Shown here one piece after another: positions 43,345 to 52,187 of a stretch of 64,000 nt of DNA (position 1 is its first letter; each line of letters opens with the position of its first letter). Where the stretch lies: contig NZ_JAGDYL010000004.1 of the NCBI RefSeq assembly GCF_017565705.1, positions 110,223 through 174,222 of the forward strand, written 5' to 3'. A program made the position numbers and the translations under genes. Source of the DNA: Leucobacter ruminantium. GTDB lineage: Bacteria; Actinomycetota; Actinomycetes; Actinomycetales; Microbacteriaceae. The notes under the pieces are model-generated. The model searched no databases. It had not been told where the DNA came from and saw only the letters and a program-made list of their open reading frames with translations.

Positions 43345-44157
43345 ATGAAGGTCGCGCGTTTCCTCGTCGAGGGCGAGATCTCGTACGGAGTGCTCGATGA
43401 GGCCGAGTCCGCTCCCGGCGTCGAAGGCGGCCGGGACGACGGTGTCGAGATCGTCGAGCTGACGGGTGACCCGATGGTGTCGGGCTACGATACGACGGGG
43501 CGCCGCTTCCCGCTCGGTGATGTGCGTCTGCTCGCACCGGTGATCCCTCGCTCCAAGATCGTCTGCGTGGGCAAGAACTACGCCGATCACGTGGAGGAGA
43601 TGAGGGGCGAGACGGGTGGGGAGGTTCCCGCGGAGCCGCTGCTCTTCCTGAAGCCGAACACCTCGGTGATCGGCCCGGGCGACCGGATCGTGCGCCCCGA
43701 GATCTCCGAGCGGGTGGAGCACGAGGGCGAGCTCGCGATGATCATCGGCGCGATCGCGAAGAACGTGCCCGAGGAGGATGCGCTGAAGTACGTCTTCGGC
43801 TTCACCTGCGCGAACGATGTCACGGCGCGCGACCTGCAGATCGCGGACGGACAGTGGGCGCGGGCGAAGGGGTTCGACACCTTCTGCCCGCTCGGCCCCG
43901 TGATCGAGACCGACCCGGATCTCTCGGACGCCCGCATCACGACGCGCGTCAACGGCGAGCTGCGCCAGGACGGCCGCACCTCGCAGCTCATCTTCTCGCT
44001 CGCCCGCATCGTCGCGCACGCCTCGCAGGCGTTCACGCTGCTGCCCGGCGACGTGATCCTCACGGGCACGCCCGCGGGGGTCGGCAGGCTCGAGGCCGGC
44101 GACGAGGTCGAGGTGAGCATCGAGGGCGTCGGCACGCTCGTCAACCGGGTGGTGTGA
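43345..44157 (+). CDS. fumarylacetoacetate hydrolase (FAH) family protein
   Basis: 270 residues with the FAH fold. [33 protein letters not shown], the metal-ligand segment [34 protein letters not shown] and [20 protein letters not shown] are standard. Such enzymes cleave or decarboxylate 2-keto/beta-diketo acids (for example acylpyruvate or 2-hydroxyhepta-2,4-dienedioate). The exact substrate is not determinable. It follows ilvE by 3 nt. Confidence 0.9.
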   Translation: MKVARFLVEGEISYGVLDEAESAPGVEGGRDDGVEIVELTGDPMVSGYDTTGRRFPLGDVRLLAPVIPRSKIVCVGKNYADHVEEMRGETGGEVPAEPLLFLKPNTSVIGPGDRIVRPEISERVEHEGELAMIIGAIAKNVPEEDALKYVFGFTCANDVTARDLQIADGQWARAKGFDTFCPLGPVIETDPDLSDARITTRVNGELRQDGRTSQLIFSLARIVAHASQAFTLLPGDVILTGTPAGVGRLEAGDEVEVSIEGVGTLVNRVV

Positions 44158-44162
44158 GCGCG

Positions 44163-45977
44163 ATGCCGGGGAGTGGGGCCGCGCGGCCCGGAACCGGCGA
44201 TGGATCGGGCGAGGGATCCCGGGGGTCCTCGTTCGGCGACGGATCCGCTTCCGATCCCCGGCGACCGAGCCGACGCGACCTGCTGCGCGGCGGCGGTCTG
44301 CTCGCTGCGGGAGCCGCGGCCGGTCTCGGCGGCGGCGCGGCGTGGCGGGGGATCGAGTCCCGCGAGCATCCCGGCCAGCCCTACATCCCCGAGGAGTTCT
44401 CGGTCCCCAAACCGCGGAAGACCCCCGGGTTCGATCACCTCGTGGTTCTGATGGGGGAGAACCGCTCCTTCGACAACCTGCTGGGCCGCCTCTACACGCC
44501 TGACGATTCGCCTCCCGGCGGCTCGTTCGAGGGCCTCGCCTTCGGCGACTACGCCAACAGAGCAGAGGACGGCACCGTCGTGCCCGCTCATGTCTACGCG
44601 GGTCCGACCGACCGCATCATGCGTCGGCCGGACCCGGACCCGGGCGAGGAGTACCCCCACGTCAACACTCAGCTCTTCGGATCCCTCGATGAGCACAACA
44701 GAGGCCGCGAGGTCTCCGAGATGCGGGAGCCGTTCAACGCGCCCGCGCCGGGGCGGCGGGCCACTATGACCGGCTTCGTACTCGACTACGAGGCCGACTT
44801 CGTCGGACGCACCGGCCGTAGGCCGAGCGCGGCCGAGCGCGACCAGATCATGGGATCGTTCAGCCCGGAGATGCTGCCGGTGACCTCCGCGCTCGCGCGA
44901 GAGTTCGGCGTCTACGATCACTGGTTCTGCGCCGTGCCGAGCCAGACCTTCTGCAACCGCAGCTTCTTCCACGCCTCGACCTCGCACGGCTATGTCACGA
45001 ATGCGCTGAACGGCGGCTACGACAAATGGCTGAACGCGGCGGCGACGCCGACCGTGTTCAACCGTCTGGAAGAGGCCGGGCTGAGCTGGCGGGTCTATTT
45101 CGACGAACTGCAGCTCGTGTCGTTCACCGGCATGATCCACGCGCCCGTGCTCGAGCGCTATTGGAAGACCGAGCGCTTCGCCACGATGGAGCAGTTCGAG
45201 ACCGACGCCAAGAACGGCGAGCTGCCGGCCTACGCCTTCATCGAACCGCGCATGGTGTTCAACCACAACGATTTCCATCCGCCGGTCGGCGTCGGCCGCG
45301 AGAGCCCCGTCGACGGCGAACGGGTCTACAACGGTGCCCTCTCCGATGTGCGAGCGGGCGACGCGCTGGTGCATCGGGTCTACACGGCGATCCGCACCTC
45401 GATGTCCGCACGGGGCTCGAACTACCTCAACACGGCCATGCTGCTCACTTTCGACGAGCACGGCGGCACCTACGACCACGTCGCGCCCCCTGCTGCGGAG
45501 CCGCCCCAGCGCGGGAAGGGTGAGATGGGGTTCGAGTTCGACCGCCTCGGCTGCCGGGTGCCGACCGTGCTGATCTCGGCGCACGTCGAGCGCGGCAGCG
45601 TCTTCACCGAGACCATGCACCACGGCTCGCTCGCAGCGACCCTCTGCGAGCGCTTCGGCCTCGAGCCGCTCACGGATCGAGACCGGGGCGCGCCCTCGAT
45701 CGCGGGCGCGTTCAACCGCAGGGTGCCGCGCCACGTCGCCGACTGGCCGCAACCATCGCCCGCCTTCGTGCCGCCGAATCCCGAGGGCGGGCCGCATCCG
45801 GCCGAGGCCGACCCCGATCGCCCGCTGAGCCCGCCCGCGAAAGGGCTTCTGGGCCTGCTCATCTCCCGCTATGGCACCGCGGAGGAGCGCGCGCACCCGC
45901 CTGCCACGTTCGCCGACGCCTATCGCACGCTGCAGAAGTACGGGAACGGACTGTTCGGGGCGGGCGCGTCGGCGTGA
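44163..45977 (+). CDS. Tat-exported phosphoesterase (phospholipase C / acid phosphatase family)
   Basis: 604 residues. A Tat signal RRPSRRDLLRGGGLLAAGAA lies near residues 33-52, so folded export is expected. The mature part begins FDHLVVLMGENRSFDNLLGR, the metal-binding Glu-Asn motif of the PLC/AcpA family; later FCNRSFFHASTSHGY, LTFDEHGGTYDHVAPP and GCRVPTVLISAHVE, EHGG and the adjacent motifs carrying catalytic metal ligands. It should hydrolyse phosphodiesters or monoesters outside the cell. Start is the ATG; an upstream GTG at 44154 overlapping the FAH stop (GTGTGA) is an alternative. Confidence 0.9.
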   Translation: MPGSGAARPGTGDGSGEGSRGSSFGDGSASDPRRPSRRDLLRGGGLLAAGAAAGLGGGAAWRGIESREHPGQPYIPEEFSVPKPRKTPGFDHLVVLMGENRSFDNLLGRLYTPDDSPPGGSFEGLAFGDYANRAEDGTVVPAHVYAGPTDRIMRRPDPDPGEEYPHVNTQLFGSLDEHNRGREVSEMREPFNAPAPGRRATMTGFVLDYEADFVGRTGRRPSAAERDQIMGSFSPEMLPVTSALAREFGVYDHWFCAVPSQTFCNRSFFHASTSHGYVTNALNGGYDKWLNAAATPTVFNRLEEAGLSWRVYFDELQLVSFTGMIHAPVLERYWKTERFATMEQFETDAKNGELPAYAFIEPRMVFNHNDFHPPVGVGRESPVDGERVYNGALSDVRAGDALVHRVYTAIRTSMSARGSNYLNTAMLLTFDEHGGTYDHVAPPAAEPPQRGKGEMGFEFDRLGCRVPTVLISAHVERGSVFTETMHHGSLAATLCERFGLEPLTDRDRGAPSIAGAFNRRVPRHVADWPQPSPAFVPPNPEGGPHPAEADPDRPLSPPAKGLLGLLISRYGTAEERAHPPATFADAYRTLQKYGNGLFGAGASA

Positions 45978-46064
45978 CCGTGCCCGTTCGTGCGGCGTAA
46001 CATAGCGCAAGCGCGGGTTGCGAGCGTGCCACACTGAAAGCTCCGACGAAGGGCAGGTGCCGAC

Positions 46065-47183
46065 ATGACCGCACGGAGTTCTGTCACGCTCCGCGGCGAT
46101 GCGCCGCGGTTCGGCGTCGAAGAGGAGTACCTGCTGCTCGACTCCGAGACGGGGCTCCCGCGTGACGGCGCCGACGAGCTGATCGCCGAGCTGCCCGGGT
46201 TGCGCGCGGAGCACGAGTTCTTCCACAGCCAGCTCGAGACGGCCACCCCCGTGTGCGGCACTGCCGCCGAGGCCTTCGACTCGCTGCGCGAGTTCCGTTC
46301 GGCCGCCTCCGCCGCGGCAGCGCGTCACGGGCTGGTGCTCGCGGGAACGGGGCTGCCGCCCATCGGGGCGACCGAGCCGGGCCGCGTCACCGACAACCCG
46401 CGCTACGGTCGGATCCAGACGGAGATGCGCGAGATGGTGAAGCGGTACTACTCGACCGGCACCCACGTGCACATCGAGGTGCCGTCGCGAGACGCGGGCG
46501 TCGACGTGTTCCCGCGGATCGCCCGCTGGTCGCCGGTGCTCGTGGCGCTCACGGCGAACTCGCCGATCTGGCTCGGCGCCGACTCCGGCTATGCGAGCTG
46601 GCGATACCTGCAGCTGCAGCAGTGGTCGAGCTCGGGCTACCCTCCCCGCTTCGAGGACGCCGCCGAGTACGAGCGGATCGTGGAGGGCCTCGTGCGCACG
46701 GGCGCGCTGTTCGACAAGGCGCTCGTCAACTGGTCGATCAGGCTCTCGGAGAAGTTCCCCACGATCGAGCTGCGCACGGCCGACGCACAGCTCGCCTCCG
46801 ACGATGCGGTGGCCTTCGCACTGATCCTGCGCGCGCTCGTGCATCACGCCCTCGCGGAGGGCGAGGCGGGGGAGCAGTCGCCCGCGATCCAGCCCGACCT
46901 GCTGCGCGGCGCGCACTGGGTCGCGGCGCGCAACGGTCTGGGCTCCGAGCTCGCCGACCCCGAGAACGGCGAGTCGCGCGCCGCCTTCGAACTCGTCGAC
47001 GAACTCGTCGAACGGATCGCCCCGTCGCTTGAGGCGACGGGCGACCTCGCGCACGTCGAGCGGTTCGTCGCCGCTCGCCGCGCCGACGGGGGCCCGGCGG
47101 CGATGCAGTCCCGGGCGTGGCGCGAGGGCGGCATCGCCGCCGTGCTCGAACTCTATCGACAGGGATCCCTCGCGGCTGCCTGA
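46065..47183 (+). CDS. YbdK-family carboxylate-amine ligase (second copy)
   Basis: 372 residues, paralogous to the protein at 9706. Motifs: FGVEEEYLLLDSETG, FFHSQLETATPVCG, YYSTGTHVHIEVPSRDAGVD, ASWRYLQLQQWSSSGYPPRF, FPTIELRTADAQLASDD and WREGGIAAVLELYRQGSLAA. It should act as a weak glutamate-cysteine ligase or make another gamma-glutamyl-type amide. Two copies suggest different substrates or conditions. Confidence 0.88.
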   Translation: MTARSSVTLRGDAPRFGVEEEYLLLDSETGLPRDGADELIAELPGLRAEHEFFHSQLETATPVCGTAAEAFDSLREFRSAASAAAARHGLVLAGTGLPPIGATEPGRVTDNPRYGRIQTEMREMVKRYYSTGTHVHIEVPSRDAGVDVFPRIARWSPVLVALTANSPIWLGADSGYASWRYLQLQQWSSSGYPPRFEDAAEYERIVEGLVRTGALFDKALVNWSIRLSEKFPTIELRTADAQLASDDAVAFALILRALVHHALAEGEAGEQSPAIQPDLLRGAHWVAARNGLGSELADPENGESRAAFELVDELVERIAPSLEATGDLAHVERFVAARRADGGPAAMQSRAWREGGIAAVLELYRQGSLAAA

Positions 47184-47210
47184 TCCGGCATCTGCTCGCG
47201 GCTGCTCTGG

Positions 47211-47231
47211 GGTGAGGGATCCTGACGCGGG
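47211..47231. repeat. 21-nt copy of the hairpin arm found at 50770
   Basis: GGTGAGGGATCCTGACGCGG plus G is identical to 50770-50790, and the 8 nt just before the preceding base (CTGCTCTG) match as well. Here there is no inverted partner, so it is a half-element after the second ybdK. Confidence 0.7.
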
Positions 47232-47300
47232 TGCTCGGGCCCCTCGCCCCTCCCGCGCGTGGCTGTTACGCTCGGAGGCAGGAGCGCGAAGGAGGGCCCG

Positions 47301-48635
47301 GTGCCGAGCGAATGGCGGGCGCTGCGCAGCGGCGAATCGGTGCGCGAGCGGCGGAGGCAGCTCGAGCGAGCCCACGAGCGCTTCATCGCCGACGCGGGGA
47401 TCGCTGCCGACCCCGAACTGCTCGAGCGCTTCGCACGGCAGGCGGAGCTGCGTCCCGTGGTGTTCGCGTCGTGGCTCCGGTCGCAGCAGCGCACGGTCGA
47501 CCCCGGCCGGGCGCCCGAACGGCCCGCGCTCGACGCCGACGAACTCGCAGAGCTGCGCCGCATCCACCCCATCGCGAGGGTGATGCCGGTCGTGCAGCGG
47601 CTGCTCTTCGAGGAGGCGAGCGACTCGGGCCTCATCGTCGCGGTCGGCGACGCCGCGGGGCGCCTGCTGTGGCTCGACGGCGACGCGCGCCTGCGGTCGG
47701 CCGCAGAGGACATGGGCTTCCGGGCCGGTATGGACTGGTCCGAGGCCGCCGTCGGCACGAGCGCACCCGGCAGCGCTCTGGCGCTCGACCACGCCATCCA
47801 GGTGCTCGGCGCCGAGCACTACAACCGCGCGGTGCACCAGTGGAGCTGCACCGCCGCACCCGTGCACGACCCGACCACCGGTGCGATCATCGGCGTCATC
47901 GACGTCACGGGCGGCGACAGCGCCGCGTCGCCCCACATCCTGCCCCTCGTCGAGGCGACGCTCGCCGCCGTCGAGGCAGAGCTCAAGGTGGAGTCGCTGC
48001 GATCCCTCATGGAGTCCGGCCGCCCGGGAAGCGTCCCGACCGCGAGGTCCGCGGCCGTCGCGCCCCGCTTGATGGTGCTCGGCCGCGACCCGGCGCTGCT
48101 CGAGACCGGCCAGGGATCCCTCGCTCTCACGGGGCGGCACGCCGAGATCCTGCTCGCCGTCGCCCGGCGGCCCGGGCTCGGTGCGGCCGCGCTCGCCGAG
48201 GAGGTCTACGGCGACGCGGCATCGCAGCAGACGCTGCGGGCCGAGGTCGTGCGGCTGCGGAAGGGGCTCGCCCGGCACGGCGCCGGCATCGACCTGCTCT
48301 CCCGCCCCTATCGGCTCGACGCCCCGCTGCGCATCGACGCAGTGGAGGCGCTCGAGGCGCTCGGCCGCGGTGCCCACCGGCTCGCCCTGGCCGCCTACGA
48401 GGGGCCCGTGCTGCCCGGCTCGGCCGCGCCGGCCGTCGAGCGGCTCCGGGCCGACGTCGACGCCACCCTGCGCGAGGCCATGCTGCAATCGGCGGCGCCG
48501 GACCACCTGTTCGAGTACGCGCAGCACTGGGCCGGCGACGACGCCGAGGTGTGGGAGACCCTGCTGCAGGTGCTGCCCCCGCACAGTCCCAAGCGCGCCC
48601 GCGTCGTCGCGCGGCTCGAGGCGCTGCAACGTTGA
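47301..48635 (+). CDS. GAF-domain transcriptional regulator with C-terminal winged-helix domain
   Basis: 444 residues. A helical N-terminal part and a GAF domain ([68 protein letters not shown]) match the sensor part of AcoR-type regulators. There is no AAA+ sigma-54 module; instead [20 protein letters not shown] then [20 protein letters not shown], a winged-helix output like other actinobacterial members. GTG with AAGGAGGGCCCG is chosen; a GTG at 47259 would add 14 residues. It most likely controls the aldehyde dehydrogenase immediately downstream. Confidence 0.82.
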   Translation: MPSEWRALRSGESVRERRRQLERAHERFIADAGIAADPELLERFARQAELRPVVFASWLRSQQRTVDPGRAPERPALDADELAELRRIHPIARVMPVVQRLLFEEASDSGLIVAVGDAAGRLLWLDGDARLRSAAEDMGFRAGMDWSEAAVGTSAPGSALALDHAIQVLGAEHYNRAVHQWSCTAAPVHDPTTGAIIGVIDVTGGDSAASPHILPLVEATLAAVEAELKVESLRSLMESGRPGSVPTARSAAVAPRLMVLGRDPALLETGQGSLALTGRHAEILLAVARRPGLGAAALAEEVYGDAASQQTLRAEVVRLRKGLARHGAGIDLLSRPYRLDAPLRIDAVEALEALGRGAHRLALAAYEGPVLPGSAAPAVERLRADVDATLREAMLQSAAPDHLFEYAQHWAGDDAEVWETLLQVLPPHSPKRARVVARLEALQR

Positions 48636-48665
48636 TGCAACCCTCCCCGGCCTAGCCTCGGAGCA

Positions 48666-48686
48666 CCGGGGGCGCGCGGCCCCCGG
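48666..48686. terminator. GC hairpin between regulator and aldehyde dehydrogenase genes
   Basis: CCGGGGGC and GCCCCCGG pair across a GCGCG loop 30 nt past the regulator stop and 31 nt before the next ATG. No T-run; may act as terminator, attenuator or operator. Confidence 0.45.
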
Positions 48687-48717
48687 AATCCGACAACGAC
48701 GTCAGAGGAGACCCACC

Positions 48718-50241
48718 ATGGCCGTGTACGCAGCCCCGGGCCAGCCCGATTCGCTGGTGACCTTCAAGAGCCGCTACGAGCACTACATCGGAGGCGAGTG
48801 GGTGCCGCCGGTGAAGGGCCGGTACTTCGAGAACCCCTCGCCGGTGACCGGCAAGGCCTTCTGCGAGATCGCCCGCGGCACCGCGGAGGACATCGAGGCC
48901 GCGCTCGACGCGGCCCACGCTGCAGCCCCCGCCTGGAACGCGTCCAGCCCCGCCGAGCGCGCGGTGATCCTGAACAGGATCGCCGACCGCATGGAGCAGC
49001 ACCTCGAGATGCTCGCCGTCGCCGAGACCTGGGACAACGGCAAGGCCGTGCGCGAGACCCTGAACGCCGACCTGCCCCTCGCGATCGACCACTTCCGCTA
49101 CTTCGCGGGCGCGATCCGCGCGCAGGAGGGCGGCATCTCCCAGATCTCCGAGGACCTGGTGGCCTACCACTACCACGAGCCGCTCGGCGTGGTCGGCCAG
49201 ATCATCCCGTGGAACTTCCCGATCCTCATGGCGACGTGGAAGCTCGCACCGGCGCTCGCCGCCGGAAACTGCGTCGTCATCAAGCCGGCCGAGCAGACCC
49301 CCGCCTCGATCCTCGTGCTCTTCGAACTCATCGGCGACCTGCTGCCGCCCGGAGTCGTGAACATCGTCAACGGCTTCGGAGCCGAGGCGGGCAAGCCGCT
49401 CGCCTCGAACAAGCGCATCCGCAAGATCGCCTTCACCGGCGAGACGACGACGGGGCGCCTCATCATGCAGTACGCCTCCGAGAACATCATCCCCGTCACG
49501 CTCGAGCTCGGCGGCAAGAGCCCCAACCTGTTCTTCGACGACGTCATGGCGCAGGACGACGCCTACTGGGACAAGGCGCAGGAGGGCTTCGCGATGTTCG
49601 CCCTCAACCAGGGCGAGGTCTGCACGTGCCCGTCGCGCGCGCTGATCCAGGAGTCGATCGCGGGCGACTTCCTCGACGCCGTCGTCGAGCGCACCGAGCG
49701 CATCAAGCGCGGCAACCCGCTCGACACCGACACGATGGTCGGGGCGCAGGCCTCGAACGACCAGTTCGAGAAGATCAAGTCGTACCTCGACATCGGCAGG
49801 CAGGAGGGCGCGCAGGTGCTCACCGGCGGAGGTGTGGAGGATCTCGGCGGCGAGTTCTCCGAGGGCTACTACATCCAGCCCACCATCTTCCGGGGCGACA
49901 ACTCGATGCGCATCTTCCAGGAGGAGATCTTCGGACCCGTGGTCTCGGCGACGACGTTCACCGACTTCGACGATGCGATCCGCATCGCCAACGACACGCT
50001 CTACGGCCTCGGCGCGGGCGTCTGGAGCCGCAACGGCAACACCGCCTACCGTGCCGGTCGCGCGATCCAGGCCGGCCGCGTGTGGGTCAACAACTACCAC
50101 GCCTACCCCGCGCACGCCGCGTTCGGCGGCTACAAGTCGAGCGGCATCGGGCGCGAGAACCACCTCATGATGCTCGACCACTACCAGCAGACGAAGAACC
50201 TGCTGGTCAGCTACAAGGAGGAAGCCGACGGGTTCTTCTAG
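48718..50241 (+). CDS. aldehyde dehydrogenase (AldB/ExaC type)
   Basis: 507 residues, NAD(P)-dependent oxidation of an aldehyde, probably acetaldehyde. NAD-binding: [20 protein letters not shown] and [36 protein letters not shown]; general base Glu in [14 protein letters not shown]; catalytic Cys in [12 protein letters not shown]-terminal [20 protein letters not shown]. The pattern with VVNNYHAYP is the exaC/aldB subgroup. Regulator upstream and DUF779 downstream match the ald operon layout of actinobacteria. Confidence 0.93.
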   Translation: MAVYAAPGQPDSLVTFKSRYEHYIGGEWVPPVKGRYFENPSPVTGKAFCEIARGTAEDIEAALDAAHAAAPAWNASSPAERAVILNRIADRMEQHLEMLAVAETWDNGKAVRETLNADLPLAIDHFRYFAGAIRAQEGGISQISEDLVAYHYHEPLGVVGQIIPWNFPILMATWKLAPALAAGNCVVIKPAEQTPASILVLFELIGDLLPPGVVNIVNGFGAEAGKPLASNKRIRKIAFTGETTTGRLIMQYASENIIPVTLELGGKSPNLFFDDVMAQDDAYWDKAQEGFAMFALNQGEVCTCPSRALIQESIAGDFLDAVVERTERIKRGNPLDTDTMVGAQASNDQFEKIKSYLDIGRQEGAQVLTGGGVEDLGGEFSEGYYIQPTIFRGDNSMRIFQEEIFGPVVSATTFTDFDDAIRIANDTLYGLGAGVWSRNGNTAYRAGRAIQAGRVWVNNYHAYPAHAAFGGYKSSGIGRENHLMMLDHYQQTKNLLVSYKEEADGFF

Positions 50242-50265
50242 GCCGCTCGGCGGAGAGGCGGGACC

Positions 50266-50769
50266 ATGGACGAGAAGACGTCGGACGCCTGCGACATCGC
50301 GCAGAGTCCGCCGACCGAGCCGATCCCGGGGGTCGTCGACGCGCGTCCCGAGGTCGAGGGCGAGACCGAGAGCCGGCTCGCCTTCACCCCGGCCGCACTC
50401 GAGTTGATCGACGAGCTCTGGGAGATGCACGGTCCCCTCATGTTCCACCAGTCGGGCGGCTGCTGCGACGGCAGCGCGCCCATGTGCTACCAGCGAGGCG
50501 AGTTCAAGACCGGCGGTCAGGACGTGCTCCTCGGCACCCTCGTGCTGCCGCCGCTCACGAGCGGTGCTGCCGGCAGCGGCACGGGCGCGGACGACGGCGG
50601 GGGCGGCGAGGGATCGCCCCGTGAGATCGAGTTCTGGATGTCGCGCGAGCAGTTCGGCGTGTGGGCGCACACGCACCTCACCGTCGACGCGGTGCCCGGT
50701 CGCGGCTCGGGCTTCTCCCTCGAGGCGCCCGAGGGCAAGCGCTTCCTGATCCGCTCGCGACTGCTCTGA
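50266..50769 (+). CDS. DUF779 protein with inserted linker
   Basis: 167 residues. The family is usually encoded beside acetaldehyde dehydrogenases and holds a metal- or Cys-related core, here MFHQSGGCCDGSAPMC near residue 68 and EFWMSREQFGVWAHTHLTVD near residue 125. Compared with the usual ~120 residues it has an acidic N-terminal extension and a Gly/Ala/Asp-rich insert (about residues 98-118). Starts 25 nt after ald with GGAGAGGCGGG upstream; same operon. Confidence 0.87.
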   Translation: MDEKTSDACDIAQSPPTEPIPGVVDARPEVEGETESRLAFTPAALELIDELWEMHGPLMFHQSGGCCDGSAPMCYQRGEFKTGGQDVLLGTLVLPPLTSGAAGSGTGADDGGGGEGSPREIEFWMSREQFGVWAHTHLTVDAVPGRGSGFSLEAPEGKRFLIRSRLL

Positions 50770-50810
50770 GGTGAGGGATCCTGACGCGGGGTGCGTCAGG
50801 ATCCCTCACC
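50770..50810 (+). terminator. 18-bp hairpin after DUF779 gene, built on GTGAGGGATC
   Basis: GGTGAGGGATCCTGACGC pairs perfectly with the following arm across a 5-nt loop (GGGGT) and starts at the base after the stop codon. No T-run. One arm is identical to the half-element at 47211. Confidence 0.65.
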
Positions 50811-50827
50811 CCCATAGGGTGGAGAGC

Positions 50828-51658
50828 ATGGACGAGCAGCGCGCGCACAACGGATTCACCCTGCCGGCGATCGGCTTCGGCACCTACAAGCTGAACGGCG
50901 CCGAGGGCGCGGCAGCCATCGCATCGGCGATCCGCGGCGGCTACCGGCTCATCGACTCGGCGTTCAACTACGAGAACGAGGGCGCCGTGGGCCGCGCGGT
51001 GCGCGAGTCGGGCGTCGACCGCTCCGAGATCACCGTCACGAGCAAGCTGCCCGGTCGCCACCACGAATACGAGGCCGCGCTGCGCACGATCGAGGAGAGC
51101 GTCTTCCGCGCCGGGCTCGACGCGATCGACCTCTACCTGGTGCACTGGCCCAACCCTGTCACCGGCAAGTACGTCGAGGCGTGGCGCGCGCTCATCGAGG
51201 CTCGCGAGCGCGGGCTCGTGCGCGAGATCGGCGTCTCCAACTTCCTGCCGGAGCATCTCGAGCGCATCGAGGCCGAGACGGGGGTGCGGCCCGTGCTCAA
51301 CCAGATCGAGCTGCACCCGTTCTTTCCGCAGACCGAGGCGCTCGCGCTGCACCGCGAGCTCGGCATCATCACCGAGGCCTGGAGTCCCGTCGGCCGCGCG
51401 GGGGAGCAGGTGCGCCACCCGGTGGTGGTCGAGATCGCCGGGCGCCACGGCATCGCCCCCGTGCAGGCGATCCTCGCCTGGCACGTCGCGCGCGGCGCGG
51501 TGCCGCTGCCGAAATCGGGCGACGCCGGACGTCAGACCGAGAATCTTGCGGCCGCCGAGATCGTGCTGAGCACCAATGAGGTCGACGCGATCACGGCGCT
51601 GGGCAAGCCCGACGGGCGCCAGAAGGATCAGGACCCCGCGGTCTACGAGGAGTTCTGA
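50828..51658 (+). CDS. aldo-keto reductase
   Basis: 276 residues, an AKR5-type (2,5-diketo-D-gluconate reductase-like) enzyme reducing carbonyls with NADPH. The tetrad is present: Asp in RLIDSAFNYENEGAVG, Tyr in FNYENE, Lys in TVTSKLPGRHH, His in YLVHWPNP. QIELHPFFPQ and VPLPKSGDAGRQTENL (coenzyme site) complete it. A natural partner of the aldehyde dehydrogenase in carbonyl detoxification, but separated by the hairpin, so transcribed on its own. Confidence 0.92.
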   Translation: MDEQRAHNGFTLPAIGFGTYKLNGAEGAAAIASAIRGGYRLIDSAFNYENEGAVGRAVRESGVDRSEITVTSKLPGRHHEYEAALRTIEESVFRAGLDAIDLYLVHWPNPVTGKYVEAWRALIEARERGLVREIGVSNFLPEHLERIEAETGVRPVLNQIELHPFFPQTEALALHRELGIITEAWSPVGRAGEQVRHPVVVEIAGRHGIAPVQAILAWHVARGAVPLPKSGDAGRQTENLAAAEIVLSTNEVDAITALGKPDGRQKDQDPAVYEEF

Positions 51659-51665
51659 GCGGTGT

Positions 51666-51920
51666 TCAGGCCGCGCTGAGCTGAATCGTGGCGGCGGTCA
51701 GCACATGCTGCTGTGGGACTTCCGGCTGTGGCTTCTCGCCGACCGCTTCCCCCATCCGCTCGAGGAGACCAGGGTAGATGTTCGGGTGATCGGAGACCTG
51801 CGGCCGGAGCTCCGGGCACTGCGCCGCGATCTCTGCGAGGCGTTCCGGGGCTGGCGAGGGATCAGCCAGCGCCGCCGCAGCGGCGTTTCGGTCGGAGGAC
51901 TGCATTCCCAAAAAATACAC
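51666..51920 (-). CDS. small variant leucine-rich-repeat (LRV) protein
   Basis: 84 residues (79 from the ATG at 51905). ALADPSPAPERLAEIAAQCP, ELRPQVSDHPNIYPGLLERM is one LRV repeat unit as found at the N terminus of larger Microbacteriaceae proteins; here it stands alone, followed by a short Gln/Pro-rich tail. Function unknown. The start is uncertain: the GTG overlaps an inverted repeat. Confidence 0.65.
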   Translation of the reverse strand: MYFLGMQSSDRNAAAAALADPSPAPERLAEIAAQCPELRPQVSDHPNIYPGLLERMGEAVGEKPQPEVPQQHVLTAATIQLSAA

Positions 51921-51947
51921 TCAATCCAATTATGGGTGGAGTTGAGT
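51919..51947. promoter_or_regulatory. AT-rich operator-like inverted repeat
   Basis: ACTCAA and TTGAGT are inverted around 17 nt, with CATAAT on the minus strand between them as a possible -10 box. It overlaps the start of the LRV gene. The local AT-richness is striking in this genome. Confidence 0.4.
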
Positions 51948-52187
51948 ATGAGGCCGGACGTCCCCTGAAGCAGATCTCTCCTCGGCCCGGCCGATTGTCG
52001 TACCGCCGCGCCCGCGGAGAAGTCGTGAGGGGACGCGTTCGGGGGTAATCACGCGGTCATGACCCCCGAACGTGACCCCTCGAGCCCCTCGAATCCGTTC
52101 AGCGCATCCGGCCCGGCTGGCACCTCCAGCCAGCGTCTGAACCGCCTCCGGATCCCTCGCCCAGTCGCGGATGCGACAATAGACGCG

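Noticed and set aside
43587..48629. Very long open frame on the minus strand (about 1680 codons)
   Set aside because: Antisense to well-supported genes (FAH, phosphoesterase, YbdK, regulator). High G+C makes stops rare in several frames; composition is Arg/Gly/His-rich noise.
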